Positions 47,093 to 57,645 are shown, counted from the stretch's first letter. The stretch: 64,000 nucleotides of DNA from Salticus scenicus (GCA_963930645.1 OZ005656.1:193307479-193371478), one strand, 5' to 3'. Made by a program: numbers and translations. Notes: generated by a model from the sequence alone, not told the origin.

Positions 47093-47516
47093 TTCAGTTT
47101 AGAAGACTTATTTTATTTTATTAATGCCGAACGAGCTGTTTGGTACACGTTTTATATATAAAAGAAAAGAAAAATATACTTTATCGTGACTATTTTAAAC
47201 GTTAAGCTTGAAGAGCATTTGGTGCAGCTTATTATTACATTTATAGACATAACAAGCTCCTTTATCCCCATGAGAAATATTTACGACAGAAAATACATAA
47301 TGTATCGAAAATATAATAACAAACTATCACATTTTTTAAAACATTTCATATTAAGTTATAAACTTTATAATTTGCTTAACGTTTAATAAAAAAAAAAAAA
47401 AAAAGAAAGAAAGAAAAAATTCAAAACGAATGTCTTTAATTATTCACGAGGTGGTAAGATTAAAAAATATTGATTTTTCCTAGTCATGTGTCAATATTAT
47501 GCATTGGTATAGATAC
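47093..47516 (+). repeat. P repeat, copy 2
   Basis: It has the same order of landmarks as 45400-45890: GAAGACTTATTTTATTTTAT, TTTATCGTGACT, ACATTTATAGAC, AAGTTATAAACTTTATAA and TTGATTTTTCCTAGTCATG. It is cut at its right edge by the nest starting at 47517. Its 66-codon open frame is not conserved in the other copies. Confidence 0.65.
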
Positions 47517-47739
47517 CAGAGTTGCCATCATTTTAATTTATTCCGGAACATTTTTAGCCCCGTATTAATTACATTCAAATTTTCTTTTAACACGTTGTCG
47601 TCATTGTTGCCAGATCTGGCAGATTTTGTATTCAATAATAATTTTAATAAGTGATATTTGATCACAGCCTCCTAGAGTGTATGCCTTCGGCGTGGCTCGG
47701 ACACTTGGCTACAGTTCAAGTGGCAAACAGCGCCACATG

Positions 47740-47974
47740 CCGTGTTGGGCATAATTAATTAAAAAGTAATTGAATTACAATTATACAAATTTTTTCTTTT
47801 GTCAATCGATTAACAAGTAATTGATTACAAAACAATTGAATTATTATAAGTAAATTGAATAAGTAATTCAATTTATTTCTAATCAATTATTTGTTAATTT
47901 ATTGACATTAAAATAATTATAATTGTAATTTAATTGTAACTCAATTACTTTTTAATCAGTTATGCCCAACATTG
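47740..47974. mobile_element. hAT-like MITE with long TIR, 8-bp TSD
   Basis: The ends are TGTTGGGCATAATTAATTAA and, inverted, TCAGTTATGCCCAACATTG. The arms are rich in AATTACTTTTTAAT. The flanks GCCACATG and GCCAGATG match at 7 of 8 positions and interrupt the GCGCCA(T/C)..GG site of element G. Confidence 0.8.
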
Positions 47975-48153
47975 GCCAGATGGTACATATTGCGCGACTT
48001 TTTTATTCAAATGTTACCAGTAATTTTAAGACGTGATATATTATATATATATAACCGACGTTTCTATTCGCCTTTATGTATATCAAATCCTACTTTTAGA
48101 AATTTTTGGTGGCTGTTGAATAAAAAAGTCGCACAATCTGTACCAGGTAGCGC

Positions 48154-48323
48154 CAGTGTTGCCAGATTTGGGGACTTTTTTATTCAACCCCCGCCGCTAA
48201 ATTTTAATTGTAACTGTTGCCTAAGCACTTCGTAAGATAAACGTCTATTATGTATAGCAAATATCACTTCTCAAAATTATTGGTGGGAGTTGAATAAAAA
48301 AGTCCCCAAATCTGGCAACACTG
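48154..48323 (+). mobile_element. MITE-F, 170 bp, exact 8-bp TSD
   Basis: The ends are CAGTGTTGCCAGATTTGGGG and CCCCAAATCTGGCAACACTG, a perfect 20-bp inverse. GGTAGCGC is duplicated exactly (48146-48153 and 48324-48331), splitting GGTAGCGCTGTCT of element G. It is the youngest-looking layer of the nest. Confidence 0.95.
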
Positions 48324-48944
48324 GGTAGCGCTGTCTGCAGCTTGAACTGTTGCCACGTTTCCGAGCCACACGGAAGGCATCTAGTTTAGGAGGATATGAT
48401 TTGATATAAATAATAGACAATTAATCGTCGAAGTGATTAGACAAATGTTGCAATTAAGAATTATTGGTGATTATGGAATAAAAAATCCGCCAGATCTGGC
48501 AACACTGATTGTCGTCGGGGTAGTTTCCTATTTTGAACAGTAAGCTCCGCCTTTTGGTATTAATCTAAGACCATATATTGTTTATTAAAATAGTTTTACG
48601 TATTCATGATTAAATTATTCAAATTGCATCCTTCGTAATTGATTCTGCAAATGTCATTAGCATATACATACATCAGCAGAATATAAAGTGTTAAATACGA
48701 GCACGTAAAATATTTTTTTTTAAAGTCATGTATTTTTTTAAAGGATTGCCTGAAGGAGGAGCTCGTTTTCATGAAAAGCGTAATTTTACGTGACCTGCAA
48801 GTAAAGAGTTAAGAATGACTTTTTTCTTATTTTATCATAGTTATACATTGGAGAAAATTATTATTCTCTAAATAATGTGGTGCGGAATAAAGGCGGGACT
48901 AAAAATACTCCGGAATAAATTAAAATGTTGGGAACTATGGTAAA

Positions 48945-49610
48945 AACGTTTAACTATGGTTGTAAAAATAGAAACAAATTGTCATATTCTCGGAAAGATT
49001 TAATACTCAGTTATAAACTTTATAATCTGCTTAACGTTTAATCAAGAAATTTTAAAATGAAAGTCTTTAATCAAGAAAATTTAAAATGAATGTCTTTCAG
49101 GATTCACCAAATGGTTAAATTAAAAAATATTGATTTTTCCTAATCATGCATCAATAATTACGGGGCAATATTACATATTAGTTTTGATACTTGTATTTCT
49201 TTTTAAGTCTTATTTGTAAAATTATAAAAATATTTCTGCTAAACTTACATATTTATCCAAAGTACTTATATGTGAATAGAAGACGCGACTTATTTTATTT
49301 TATTAATCCCGAATGAGGATTTGGTAATAAATGAAAATCCGTAAAATATAAGATGTTACGTTATCGTGACTGCCTCAAAGACTTTACACCTATAAGCGTG
49401 AAGAGCGTTTCTTGCAGTTATCATAACATTTATACCCAAAACAAGCTTCTTAATCCAGGAGAGAAAATATTTATCACGAAAAATACTCAATTTATTGGAA
49501 TTATAATAACAACTTGTGCATTTTAAGAACATCTAGCTCTATATTGTAAACTTTATAATCTGCCTCGATGTTTAATTAAAAATGTGCGACAAATGCTTAT
49601 GTATTTGATA
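48945..49610 (+). repeat. P repeat, copy 3
   Basis: Two partial units in tandem are present: AGTTATAAACTTTATAATCTG, TTGATTTTTCCTAATCATG, then GACTTATTTTATTTTATTAA, GTTATCGTGACTGCC, AACATTTATACCC and GCTTCTTAATCCAGGAGAG. A 30-bp local duplication (ATCAAGAAA.TTTAAAATGAA) is at 49042-49097. Confidence 0.65.
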
Positions 49611-49726
49611 AATTTATGTTACTTACTTCGCACTTATTTAAAGAAATGTATTCTAAACACATTAATTTAGAGCATGGTATAAATGATAATATATAGAAAA
49701 TATTTTCATGCTATATATTATTTTAA

Positions 49727-49762
<36 letters not shown>

Positions 49763-50322
49763 AGTGAAACAAATAAAATGTTTTACAGACGTTAAAAACA
49801 AATGTTAAAATGGTCATTTTCACATTTATTTTTCTTTTTATAAGTTACAAATTTTTATTACATTTTATTTAAAAGAATTGCCAACATATCTATTTACTAC
49901 GAGACGTTTGTATCCCCAATTTCCAAACAATAATCTTAATTAAAATTAAATTGCCAATTGAAAATTATCATTAAAATTAATAGTATTAAACTTATTTTTA
50001 AGTTGAATGCAATGCCTTATAATGTAAAAATCGTCTATCTAATAAATCTTGTACAATCGGTGACAGAATATGTACGAATTCCAGACTTATTCCATAACCT
50101 TTTATTTCAGTGGAGTTTTTTAGCATGTAATTAATTCTTCCACAAAATAAATAAATAAACTAATAAAATATAATAATAATAACAAATAAAATATTATTAT
50201 AATTTTTATTTATTTATTTATTTATTTTTCAATATTAGCCAGTCTGTTTTTCACCATAAAAACAAGTTTTGTAATTTAGTATATGGAATATGTGGCTGTT
50301 TTAATGAACAAGAAAATAGATT
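49611..50322. other. No gene seen; (TA)n
   Basis: A TA microsatellite lies at about 49729-49759. AAAT and TTTA runs are at about 50150-50226. No gene was identified. Confidence 0.5.
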
Positions 50323-50560
50323 GGATCCTCCGTAGCCGAGAGGTTATGTTGCCACTTCTCTAATCGCTTGCGGCCGTAATGTCTGTATCACACGAGAGAT
50401 TTTCGCGCAACATTTAACCGACACAACACGGCAGCTTACGGGGAAGATTCGAGATCAGCGGGGTAATCAACTTCTTCAACCGTCACTCGGAAAAGTTGAA
50501 CAGGTTTTATTTAGTAAAAATTGAGCGAAATCTCTCGTGTGATATGGCCATAAGAGAGCG
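50323..50560 (+). repeat. tRNA-like head fused to a short inverted repeat
   Basis: CCGTAGCCGAGAGGTTATG at about 50330 resembles a pol III A box. GATTCGAGATC at about 50447 is a possible displaced B box. Between and beyond them, TATCACACGAGAGATTTTCG (about 50386) and the inverse CGAAATCTCTCGTGTGATA (about 50524) form an inverted repeat. A SINE split by a small element is one explanation. Confidence 0.35.
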
Positions 50561-50707
50561 GATTCTATTGCCTTGCTGGCCTTGTGTCTTTTTCATGTCT
50601 TGTATTGTAATACTATCAAGTGCTTTCTCTTCTCATCCTAATGAAAACTTGCAAGCTGGCCATGAATCAAATGTACAAGTCTGACGAACATGTTATTAAT
50701 AAACAAA

Positions 50708-50734
<27 letters not shown>

Positions 50735-50739
<5 letters not shown>

Positions 50740-51110
50740 AGATTTTCTGGTAACTTGTGCAGTAAAATCTGTGATAAGATTTTTTAATACCGAAAATGAG
50801 AAGCCATCTGAGATACAGCGTCAATTAACAGTATTTTGCACTGATAAAGTTATTGACGAATCATCAGTGCAGATATGGTATTAATAGTGACGGAATGAAG
50901 GGCGTCCATGATGATGAACGGAGTTGGTGCACACTTGTCATTGCAGACGCTTTGTTGATAAATTCAAAAAAAATATCAATGTTACACAATTAATGAAATT
51001 TACGAAGAATTTCGAAGATTAGTTTAAGGAAACAGTGCTTACATTTCTGAATAGACTGGAGGTGGAGGAGTACGAATGAGGTATACCAAAACTTCTTATA
51101 CCGTATGAGA
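50735..51110 (+). pseudogene. mariner-type transposase N-terminal remnant
   Basis: The frame after the A run reads FFNTENEKPSEIQRQLTVF, then DESSVQIWY and a stop, then VHDDERS, then an ADALL segment. This order matches the first helix-turn-helix of mariner/Mos1-type transposases (EIHRQL, then W-..-F, then VHDEERSGRP, then the second DNA-binding motif). Stops and frameshifts are present, and the DDD catalytic domain is absent. It lies directly downstream of an A run of 30. Confidence 0.6.
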
Positions 51111-51133
51111 AATACTTAGATGAACAGAATGTA

Positions 51134-51440
51134 CAGTCGGGGAAAAAAAAAAAAAAAAAACGCAACACTCGCTGTAATTTCGTTCTTAATTGACGCAGAA
51201 AAATCTAATAGATATCTCAACAGGAAATTAAGTGCACTTTTCTACAAAGATGTCAAATTTTGAATTAGGGGTCATCTACATATTGGAATGAGCGCCAAAT
51301 TTAATTTTTTTTTTCTTTCAATAGCAACCCCAATTTTAATTTTTTAATTGAATTCCTGAGAGTCTGACAGTGCAGAAAAGTATACAGTTTATATACTTTA
51401 TTTTCATAGAGTTATAACCAAAAATGTGTTAGGGGTTTAT
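51134..51440 (+). mobile_element. Solo end related to element L
   Basis: TACAGTCGGGG, an A run and CGCAACACTCGCTGTAATTTCG lead into AGGGGTCATCTACATATT, CAATAGCAACCCCAATTTT, TATACAGTTTATATACTT and TTCATAGAGTTATAA. These landmarks lie in the same order at 12314-12600 in element L. No opposite end was found. Confidence 0.6.
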
Positions 51441-51963
51441 CTGTATAACTAGAAAAATAAAATTCATATCCGAAAAGAATTGAACAAAAATATACACTTT
51501 TACACCGGAAATTATTTAAAGAGAAAAGTAATATAATAAGTAATAGTGATAGTCACATTTATCCGCAGCATCTTGGCTACCTCTGATTTCGGTTTTTTAA
51601 ATGCATATATACACTTAAATACTTCATTAGAGAATACATTTTGGATTGGTCAGGCAGCGTTCTTTGAAGAATGTGCGATATGTTTCAATTCAAAAGTGTC
51701 ATCGTGGCAACACTGATCACCAATAAAACTTAAATTTTCCTTCACCTTATTTTGTAGGTATGACATAATATTCGAACTGAAATAATTTATATACATATAC
51801 ATACACTTGACGATGTGTAAAGTAAGTCTTTTCGATAAATTATTGTAAGGCATCATAAAGTAAACAGTAAACAATTTTAATCGCACTTACCAGTTCTGGT
51901 CAGTTTAACTCTTTGAAACTGTACGATTTGTGACGTAAATTCTATGAAAACGTAGTTCCTTAA
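51441..51963. other. No gene seen
   Basis: AT-rich sequence. A 78-codon minus-strand frame here has no recognisable domain. Confidence 0.45.
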
Positions 51964-51980
51964 CACTTTTGCGACTGCGT

Positions 51981-52012
<32 letters not shown>

Positions 52013-52246
52013 ACACTATGTTCTGCCTGTGGGCGTCATTTTTTCAAGTTACGATATTTTAGAACAATGTATCAATATTTATATTACATATAAATATACA
52101 TAATAATTATACTCTTTCTAATAAAAGTATGAATACAGGACATATTTTAAAGAAATATAGCAACATACAAATTGTAAATGAAACGCCCACTGGCGGAGTT
52201 ACGGATTTCGAAATGACGTGAATCTATGTCAGCGGTCGCGAAAGTG
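51964..52246 (-). mobile_element. piggyBac-like element I, copy 2
   Basis: TTAA flanks both sides (51960-51963 and 52247-52250). The ends are CACTTTTGCGACTGCGTG and CAGCGGTCGCGAAAGTG. The inverse of AACTCCGCCAGTG lies at the right, so it is inverted relative to 44744-45048. A T run at 51981-52010 expands the left end. Confidence 0.8.
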
Positions 52247-52499
52247 TTAATTAAAATTTTTTTATAAAAGTAATTTTTTAAGACTAAAGTATCCTTAAAT
52301 TAATAATCTCCTTCCCCTCCAATAAAGAAATAAATAGAAAAAATAAAGCAATATACGAACTAAATGATTAAAATAAGTTGTCTAATACGAATACGCATAG
52401 TCACTTTTTCTATATTTTTTTGTTTCAGAAGAACAATGAAAGGCGTGTCTTGTTTTCTTTAGAAAACAAAAATTCGTTTGTTAACAATAAAATCTAAAA

Positions 52500-52530
<31 letters not shown>

Positions 52531-52682
52531 TCGCTTCATTTCTTCGCGTTTGACGTTGTTGTTATACAGTTTGACCCGTAAATAAAAATTTAAAATATTT
52601 TGTTTAATTTTCTCAGTTATTTTATAAAAAAATTATTCGTTATCTCACGCATAAGGGATGGCCCCCCAAGCCTCTCCGAAAG
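52247..52682. other. No gene seen
   Basis: AT-rich sequence with a T run at 52504-52531. No gene was identified. Confidence 0.5.
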
Positions 52683-52806
52683 AAATTTTAAGAGTAATTT
52701 TTTTTCTTAATTTATCATAGTTACATATTGGAGAAAACTTTTCTATAAATAAAGTGGTGCGAACTAATCCACCACTCTCGAATAAATTAAAATATTGACA
52801 ACCCTG
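52683..52806 (+). mobile_element. MITE-D, right two-thirds only
   Basis: TTTTAAGAGTAATTTTTTTT, TACATATTGGAGAAAAC, AAAGTGGTGCGAA and GAATAAATTAAAATATTGAC follow the D order. The left end is missing. Confidence 0.65.
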
Positions 52807-53271
52807 TGCATGTAAATATAAAAAATAACAATTTGTTTTGAAATGCTTAGTGGTTATTTTCGATTTTTCAAACGGGGACTGCTTTCCGAACGCTCCTCGC
52901 ACGAATCCACAAGTCGGCAGTTTATAATTAATTTCATTTGATAAATTAAATTAAAAAAAAAAAAAAAAATTTTAAGCTTATCTTAGAATTATTTATTAGA
53001 ACAATTCATATTTTGCAACGTGATATTAGAATAGTTATATATTTTTTATAAAATTTACAAAAAATGCAATTGATACAGTTATTCCCACAGCTAAACAATA
53101 TGTTATCGCATTTCGTAAAGCTTAATGAAAATATAAGGACAACATTTTATATTATCTCTATTGAAATAAACAAATTTTACGTACTAATTCATAGTAAAAA
53201 TCTGTGTGTGGAATCGTAATAATTTTTAATAAAAATTTAATATTGTAATATGAAATTCTAATCTGAATCTT
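52807..53271. other. No gene seen
   Basis: AT-rich sequence with an A run at about 52953-52969. No gene was identified. Confidence 0.5.
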
Positions 53272-53275
53272 TTAA

Positions 53276-53581
53276 CTCTTTCGCGACCGCTGACATAGAT
53301 TCACGTCTTTTGAAAATCTGTAACTCCACCAGTGGGCGTTTCTTTCGCAATTTGTATGTTATTTATTTCTTCAGTATATACCGAATATTCATATTTTTTA
53401 CAGCGAAATATATTATGGATACTAATACTTTGATTAGGAAAAATATAATTGTAATATATATATCTTTCTAATATAAATGCGAATACAGAAAACTTCGTTC
53501 TAAAATATTGTAATTTGGGAGAATATCGCCCACAGGCGGACCTTACTCTCCATAAGACAAAAACATGCGGTCACGAAAGTG
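53276..53581 (+). mobile_element. piggyBac-like element I, copy 3
   Basis: TTAA flanks (53272-53275 and 53582-53585) surround CTCTTTCGCGACCGCTGAC and, inverted, GCGGTCACGAAAGTG. The interior AACTCCACCAGTGGGCGTTT matches copy 1. Confidence 0.85.
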
Positions 53582-53585
53582 TTAA

Positions 53586-54372
53586 TAATAAAGCATAGGT
53601 GTGAACTTGTACAGTTTTTAATAGCACTATATCTTTGCAAAATATTCCATTATGTTTACTCACAATAAACTGCTAAAAAACTTGTTAAAAAAATCCCGGT
53701 ACCAAAAAAATAGATAAATAAATAAACGTAAAATTTGCCAGCTAGTATAAAGTGTTTCTCTATTTAATAAATATATGTATTTAATTGACAGTTGAATTTT
53801 TTTCTTTTTGTTTAATCGATAATTGTTTTATAGAAACTTTTATTTTGTATTTAATCGAAACATTCTGAAAAATTGCAAAACATTATAAATAATCTGGTGA
53901 GTCACCCACACGACTTTCTCTTACCCTGAAATTTAATACTATAAATACAGGTTGCAGATTAAAAGGTAAGATAACGAGTACTGTTATGTAAACCTGCGTT
54001 AAACAATTCATATTAGGCTTCTGAAGAGTTTTATATGATAATTAGTTCTGTGTGAGGGGGGGCTACCACCCCCCTCAACCCCCCGTTTCATTAATGCACC
54101 TACATTTATATAGAATTTAATTCGGTTATTAAAAAATAATTCTGTTTTTAAAAAATAATTTATTAATATTATAATTTTAAAAAAATATCTTTTATGATAA
54201 TGCAGACGATTTCCATATTAGAGAAGTAGTATAACACCAAATATCTAAAAAAAGCCCATTTTATTCTCAATATTAAAAAAAAAAAAAAAAAATGCGATTT
54301 TTTTTTTCTAAGTTTTTTTTTCGTTAAAAGTAAAAAAAAATCAATAACTTTGTTTTAAATTATCGCATATCG
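53586..54372. other. No gene seen; G/C-tract palindrome
   Basis: GAGGGGGGGCTACCACCCCCC at about 54055-54075 can fold into a short GC stem, in contrast to the AT-rich flanks. Homopolymers follow at about 54275-54290. No gene was identified. Confidence 0.45.
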
Positions 54373-54560
54373 ATGGTTCAACCATTCGTTTTAAAAAGGT
54401 ATTGGCGAGCTCTTTTGAAAGATACCCATCATGAAAATTTACTCCCCTCGAGGGGGGACTTCCTCACCAGGGGGGGAGGCGAGGCTCCCACATACACAAA
54501 ATTTTTTCCCCAGTTAACTATCTCTATTACAAAAAATATATATTCGTTTCATTTGGTTTA
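54373..54560 (-). repeat. J repeat copy 3 (inverted)
   Basis: The reverse complement carries AATAGAGATAGTTAACTGGG, GCCTCCCCCCC, CCCCCCTCGAGGGGAG and AAAAGAGCTCGCCAATACCT in the same order as 7893-8330. The 62-codon open frame is the antisense of this repeat. Confidence 0.55.
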
Positions 54561-54764
54561 GTGCAGTCTCTAGACGTTAAACTCTACTTACCTGCAATTT
54601 CCCCCCATAGACGTAATGTATTAGAATTCTCTTGATTGTCCCTGTACACGAACCATTTGCTTGATCTTAACGAAAAGCTTACTGTAGCATCCCTATATGA
54701 TACACATTTAGAATACCAAGTTTGAACTTTCTGCGATAATTTGTTTTTGAGATATGCTGATAAC

Positions 54765-54871
54765 AGACACACACACATACACACACACACACACACAGAC
54801 AGACACACACAGACACACACACACACACACATAGACACACACACAGACATACACACAGACATACACACAGA
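54765..54871. repeat. (AC)n microsatellite with AGAC interruptions
   Basis: About 107 bp of ACACAC with AGAC and ATAC variants. It produces two long cysteine/valine-rich minus-strand frames (54584-54964 and 54679-54888) that are not genes. Confidence 0.95.
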
Positions 54872-55071
54872 CCATTTGCTAAAAACATGATTTTTGTATT
54901 TAGGGGACCTCAAAACGTGTAAATATAACAAAATCTCGCATTCGAAAATTTGACCCAAAAACAATACTTTCTCTACCTTATGGGTAAGAGAAGTAAAAAT
55001 ATCAATGAATATTTTAAGTTTTCTATTTTATATTAAAGATATTATTTTTCATATTAATTTACCGAGTTGCC

Positions 55072-55186
55072 AAATTCATAATTTATTCTGTAGCATTGCT
55101 AGCCCCGCTTTTTTTTTTTTTTCCATACCAGTATTTCTTAAGAACCTATATGCTCCAAAATAAATTATAAAAATTGGCAACTCTTC
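55072..55186 (+). mobile_element. Shortened D/E-like MITE
   Basis: It starts CCGAGTTGCCAAATTCATAA, with CTAGCCCCGC inside, and ends AAATTATAAAAATTGGCAACTC. The 3' GGCGGGG half is missing, so there is an internal deletion. Confidence 0.6.
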
Positions 55187-55339
55187 AAAAACATATGCAT
55201 AGAATGATAATAAAATAAAGCAAAAACTTTATATTGAAGTATAAAATGCTAATCCGAAATTTTTACTTGAAAAATTATTGGTATGTGAAATAAAATAATA
55301 AAAAGTTTTTGACACTTGACTCTTTTGACTAATCGGTCA

Positions 55340-56475
55340 TTTAGATTGAGGAAAATAATATACCGCTTTTATCTTAAACGAATAAGTAGTCATTTTCTGA
55401 ATCCCTAAACTAGAATTATATAATTCCGAATTATACGCATAAAGTAAACAAATAAACTGAGTAGACTAAATCATACCTGCCAACAATCTCTTTAATAAGC
55501 GTAAAATTGTTAACACCCCTTGAAAAAATGCCCCCTTTGAAACACCACTTTATTTTTAGAGTAATTCTCTCCAAATGTTGTTACGATTAAATAAGAATAA
55601 AATTACTCTAAAAAATGACTGGTGTGAAAAAAAAAGGCGGATGCTAAGATTTTTACGCTTCATAATGGTTGGCAGGTATGTAGATGATCGAGTATTTCTA
55701 GTCTATATATTTATAGATGGTGAAACAATTTTACGAATATTATGTATGTTATAAATCTTTCGTATTGCGAAAGATTGTCGCTTGATTTCCTGGGTCATAA
55801 CCAAGATTATAGTTACTAAAGCTCGCCTCTTTTGTTCGTATTCAGTTGCAGAGATTTTTTTAAACAAGTTTGACCAAGGTAATATTAAGAAATGTCCTAG
55901 AATTCTAATAGAAGTTTCTAGAACTCGCTTTAAACAGGAATTACATTTTATAAAGATGACATGGAACTACCTTTAAAAGAGCCATAATTTATTTTCTACA
56001 TCTCAGTGTAGCAAAAGTTCAAAATTAATGTCTTCCAAAATTAATCAAATGTTAAGGTTGAGAAATATCAAATTTCAGAGTCGTATGGCTGTACTCTAGA
56101 CTGGTTTAGTTGCTTGTAATTACCTTAATTACTCTTGAATATAACTAAAAAAATTTCTCCTAAAACTTGATTTACTTATCAAAGTATTCCATGTAAATGC
56201 GAGACTTAATTTATTTTATTAATCCGGAAGGAGTTGTTTGATAATATGCCAAAGTCCATAAAATATAAGACGTTACTGTATTCAAATATTTATTTCAACA
56301 AGCGGTGAAAAGAATTTTAGGGAACTTATCAAAACATTTTAAGTCAACTAAGCCTTTAATCCTAGTAAGAAAACATTTATGACAGAAAAGGCGTAATTTG
56401 CTGAAAATAGAATAATAACATGTTACATTTTTGAAAACATTTATTATATGTAATAAATTTCTTATTACAATATAC
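55340..56475 (+). repeat. P repeat, copy 4, hosting a MITE-B subtype
   Basis: The second P module comes first (AATAAGTAGTCATTTTCTGA, CTAGAATTCTAATAGAAG), then the first module (TTATTTTATTAATCCGGAAGG, CCATAAAATATAAGACG). The MITE at 55472-55680 is absent from the matching point of copy 1 (about 46115), which gives an empty-site comparison. The 64-codon frame at 55782-55976 is not kept open in copy 1. Confidence 0.65.
55472..55680 (+). mobile_element. MITE-B subtype copy
   Basis: The ends are CATACCTGCCAACAATCTC and ATGGTTGGCAGGTATG, with AAGCGTAAAATTGTTAACAC and ATTTTTACGCTTCAT as inner arms. The flanks ACTAAAT and TAGATGAT are only roughly similar. The paralogous empty site reads TAGACGAAATGATCTAG. 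Confidence 0.8.
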
Positions 56476-56479
56476 TTGT

Positions 56480-57645
56480 TTAATCATGAATATATATATA
56501 GGCGACATTTAAAAAATGGTAAGTGGCCCTGAAAGCCGAAGAGATTTTTCTCTTTTTGGAGGTTTTTTTTTTCATTTTTCTTTTTTTTTTTTTTTTTTTT
56601 TTTTTACTCTGCTTGATTTATAAATTTATCTTCATATATTTTTAGATTTTTGTATTTTTATATTGATGTATTATTCAATATTAATATATTTTATTTATGA
56701 AATTGATTCTTTAGATTAATGTTTTGTATTAATTCATTTTAATCCTAAATTCGATGGCTGTATATATTTTTTATATATCTTTGCTTTCATCTTTGAGAAG
56801 TTGGGGACTTGGAATGCATATTTTGGATTAAAGCACACGTCCCCCAGAAACTTCTCTTTTTTTCTTCCTTGCATGGTGAGGAGGGGGCGAGCGGGGCTCC
56901 CATGAGGAAAACCCCCATGTCTTTTGGAATGGATCATATTCCTCCTTTGGGTTCAAGACTATAAAATATCAGCTGTTTTCGGCAAACAATTCTCAACTCT
57001 ACCATAGCAAAGCATTGTGGCTTGCAAACTTTTATCTTGCAATATTATTTCTAAGAGTTACAGATTATATGAAATTGAAGTAAGAGTGATATAGTGATAA
57101 CTTTGTTTTGTTTTTAATCCAGTTTTAGTAATATACTTTAATATTAATCAACATATGTAATATTAAAACTTGCCGTGTGAACTGTGGCGATGTTAACAAA
57201 TTTAAATGGATGTTCCATTTAGTAAATTCCTTTATTAAAGTAATTGAAATTCTATTTATTTAAGCTTTGATGTCTATATATATATGTGTGTGTGTATAAA
57301 ATGTTCTTATTAATCTTTTTTTCATTATATATATGTATGTATGTGTGTGTGTGTATATACATAAAATGTTCTGCAATTTTACGATATGGAATAGTCTTAA
57401 ATTTATCATTCGATTCAGTTGTTTACATTTCACTTTTATTCTTGTTTGAACATTATTATTAAGTTTCACTGCAGAAATATTTAGGAAAATGTTATACGTA
57501 ACAATAAAATGTCATCTTGAATCTAATTTGTTTACAAAATATTGGCCACGTGTTCGGCGATTTTACCTACGGTGACGTCACAGGAATATTGTCCATTGCT
57601 TTTCCTTTGTTATCGGTATATTATAATATATATATATACATACAG
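56480..57645. other. No gene seen
   Basis: There is a T run at about 56581-56605, a GC-richer patch at 56838-56915 that recalls the J repeat stem, and TG/TA microsatellites at 57275-57360. No gene was identified. Confidence 0.45.

Larger units (their letters stand above)
47663..48398 (+). mobile_element. MITE-G, hosting a hAT MITE and a MITE-F
   Basis: The ends are CACAGCCTCCTAGAG and CTAGTTTAGGAGGATATG, and ATTTGAT is present on both sides (7 bp). The interior matches 4684-5006, including GTGGCTCGGACACTTGG and ATTCGCCTTTATGTATATCA. Two further insertions sit in its left and right arms. Confidence 0.8.
47602..48507 (+). mobile_element. MITE-F-like copy, hAT-like, with nested G
   Basis: The ends are CATTGTTGCCAGATCTGGC and GCCAGATCTGGCAACACTG. 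The flanks GTTGTCGT and ATTGTCGT match at 7 of 8 positions. TTTTGTATTCAATAAT and ATTATGGAATAAAAAAT start the inner arms. The element is interrupted at 47663-48398 by MITE-G. Confidence 0.75.
47591..48808. mobile_element. TTAA-flanked element inside MITE-D
   Basis: TTAA at 47587-47590 and 48809-48812 is the D site, duplicated. The left end is CACGTTGTCGTC and the right end ACGTGACCTGCAAGTAAAGAG. The terminal inverted match is weak. It is classed as piggyBac-like by target only. It is cut by the MITE-F-like element at 47602. Confidence 0.6.
47517..48939 (+). mobile_element. MITE-D, outermost shell of a multi-level nest
   Basis: The left part is CAGAGTTGCCATCATTTTAA and ATTCCGGAACATTTTTAGCC. 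The right part resumes at 48809 with TTAAGAATGACTTTTTTCTT and ends AAAATGTTGGGAACTATG. In intact D copies these two parts join at TTTTTTAAGAGTATTTTT, so the break is exactly at an internal TTAA. No D target duplication was found. Confidence 0.85.

Noticed and set aside
47186..47386. 66-residue frame in P repeat copy 2
   Set aside because: The matching region in copies 1, 3 and 4 has stops and shifts, so there is no sign of protein conservation.
54584..54964. 126-residue minus-strand frame rich in Cys/Val repeats
   Set aside because: It is the translation of an (AC)n microsatellite; a second overlapping frame shows the same.
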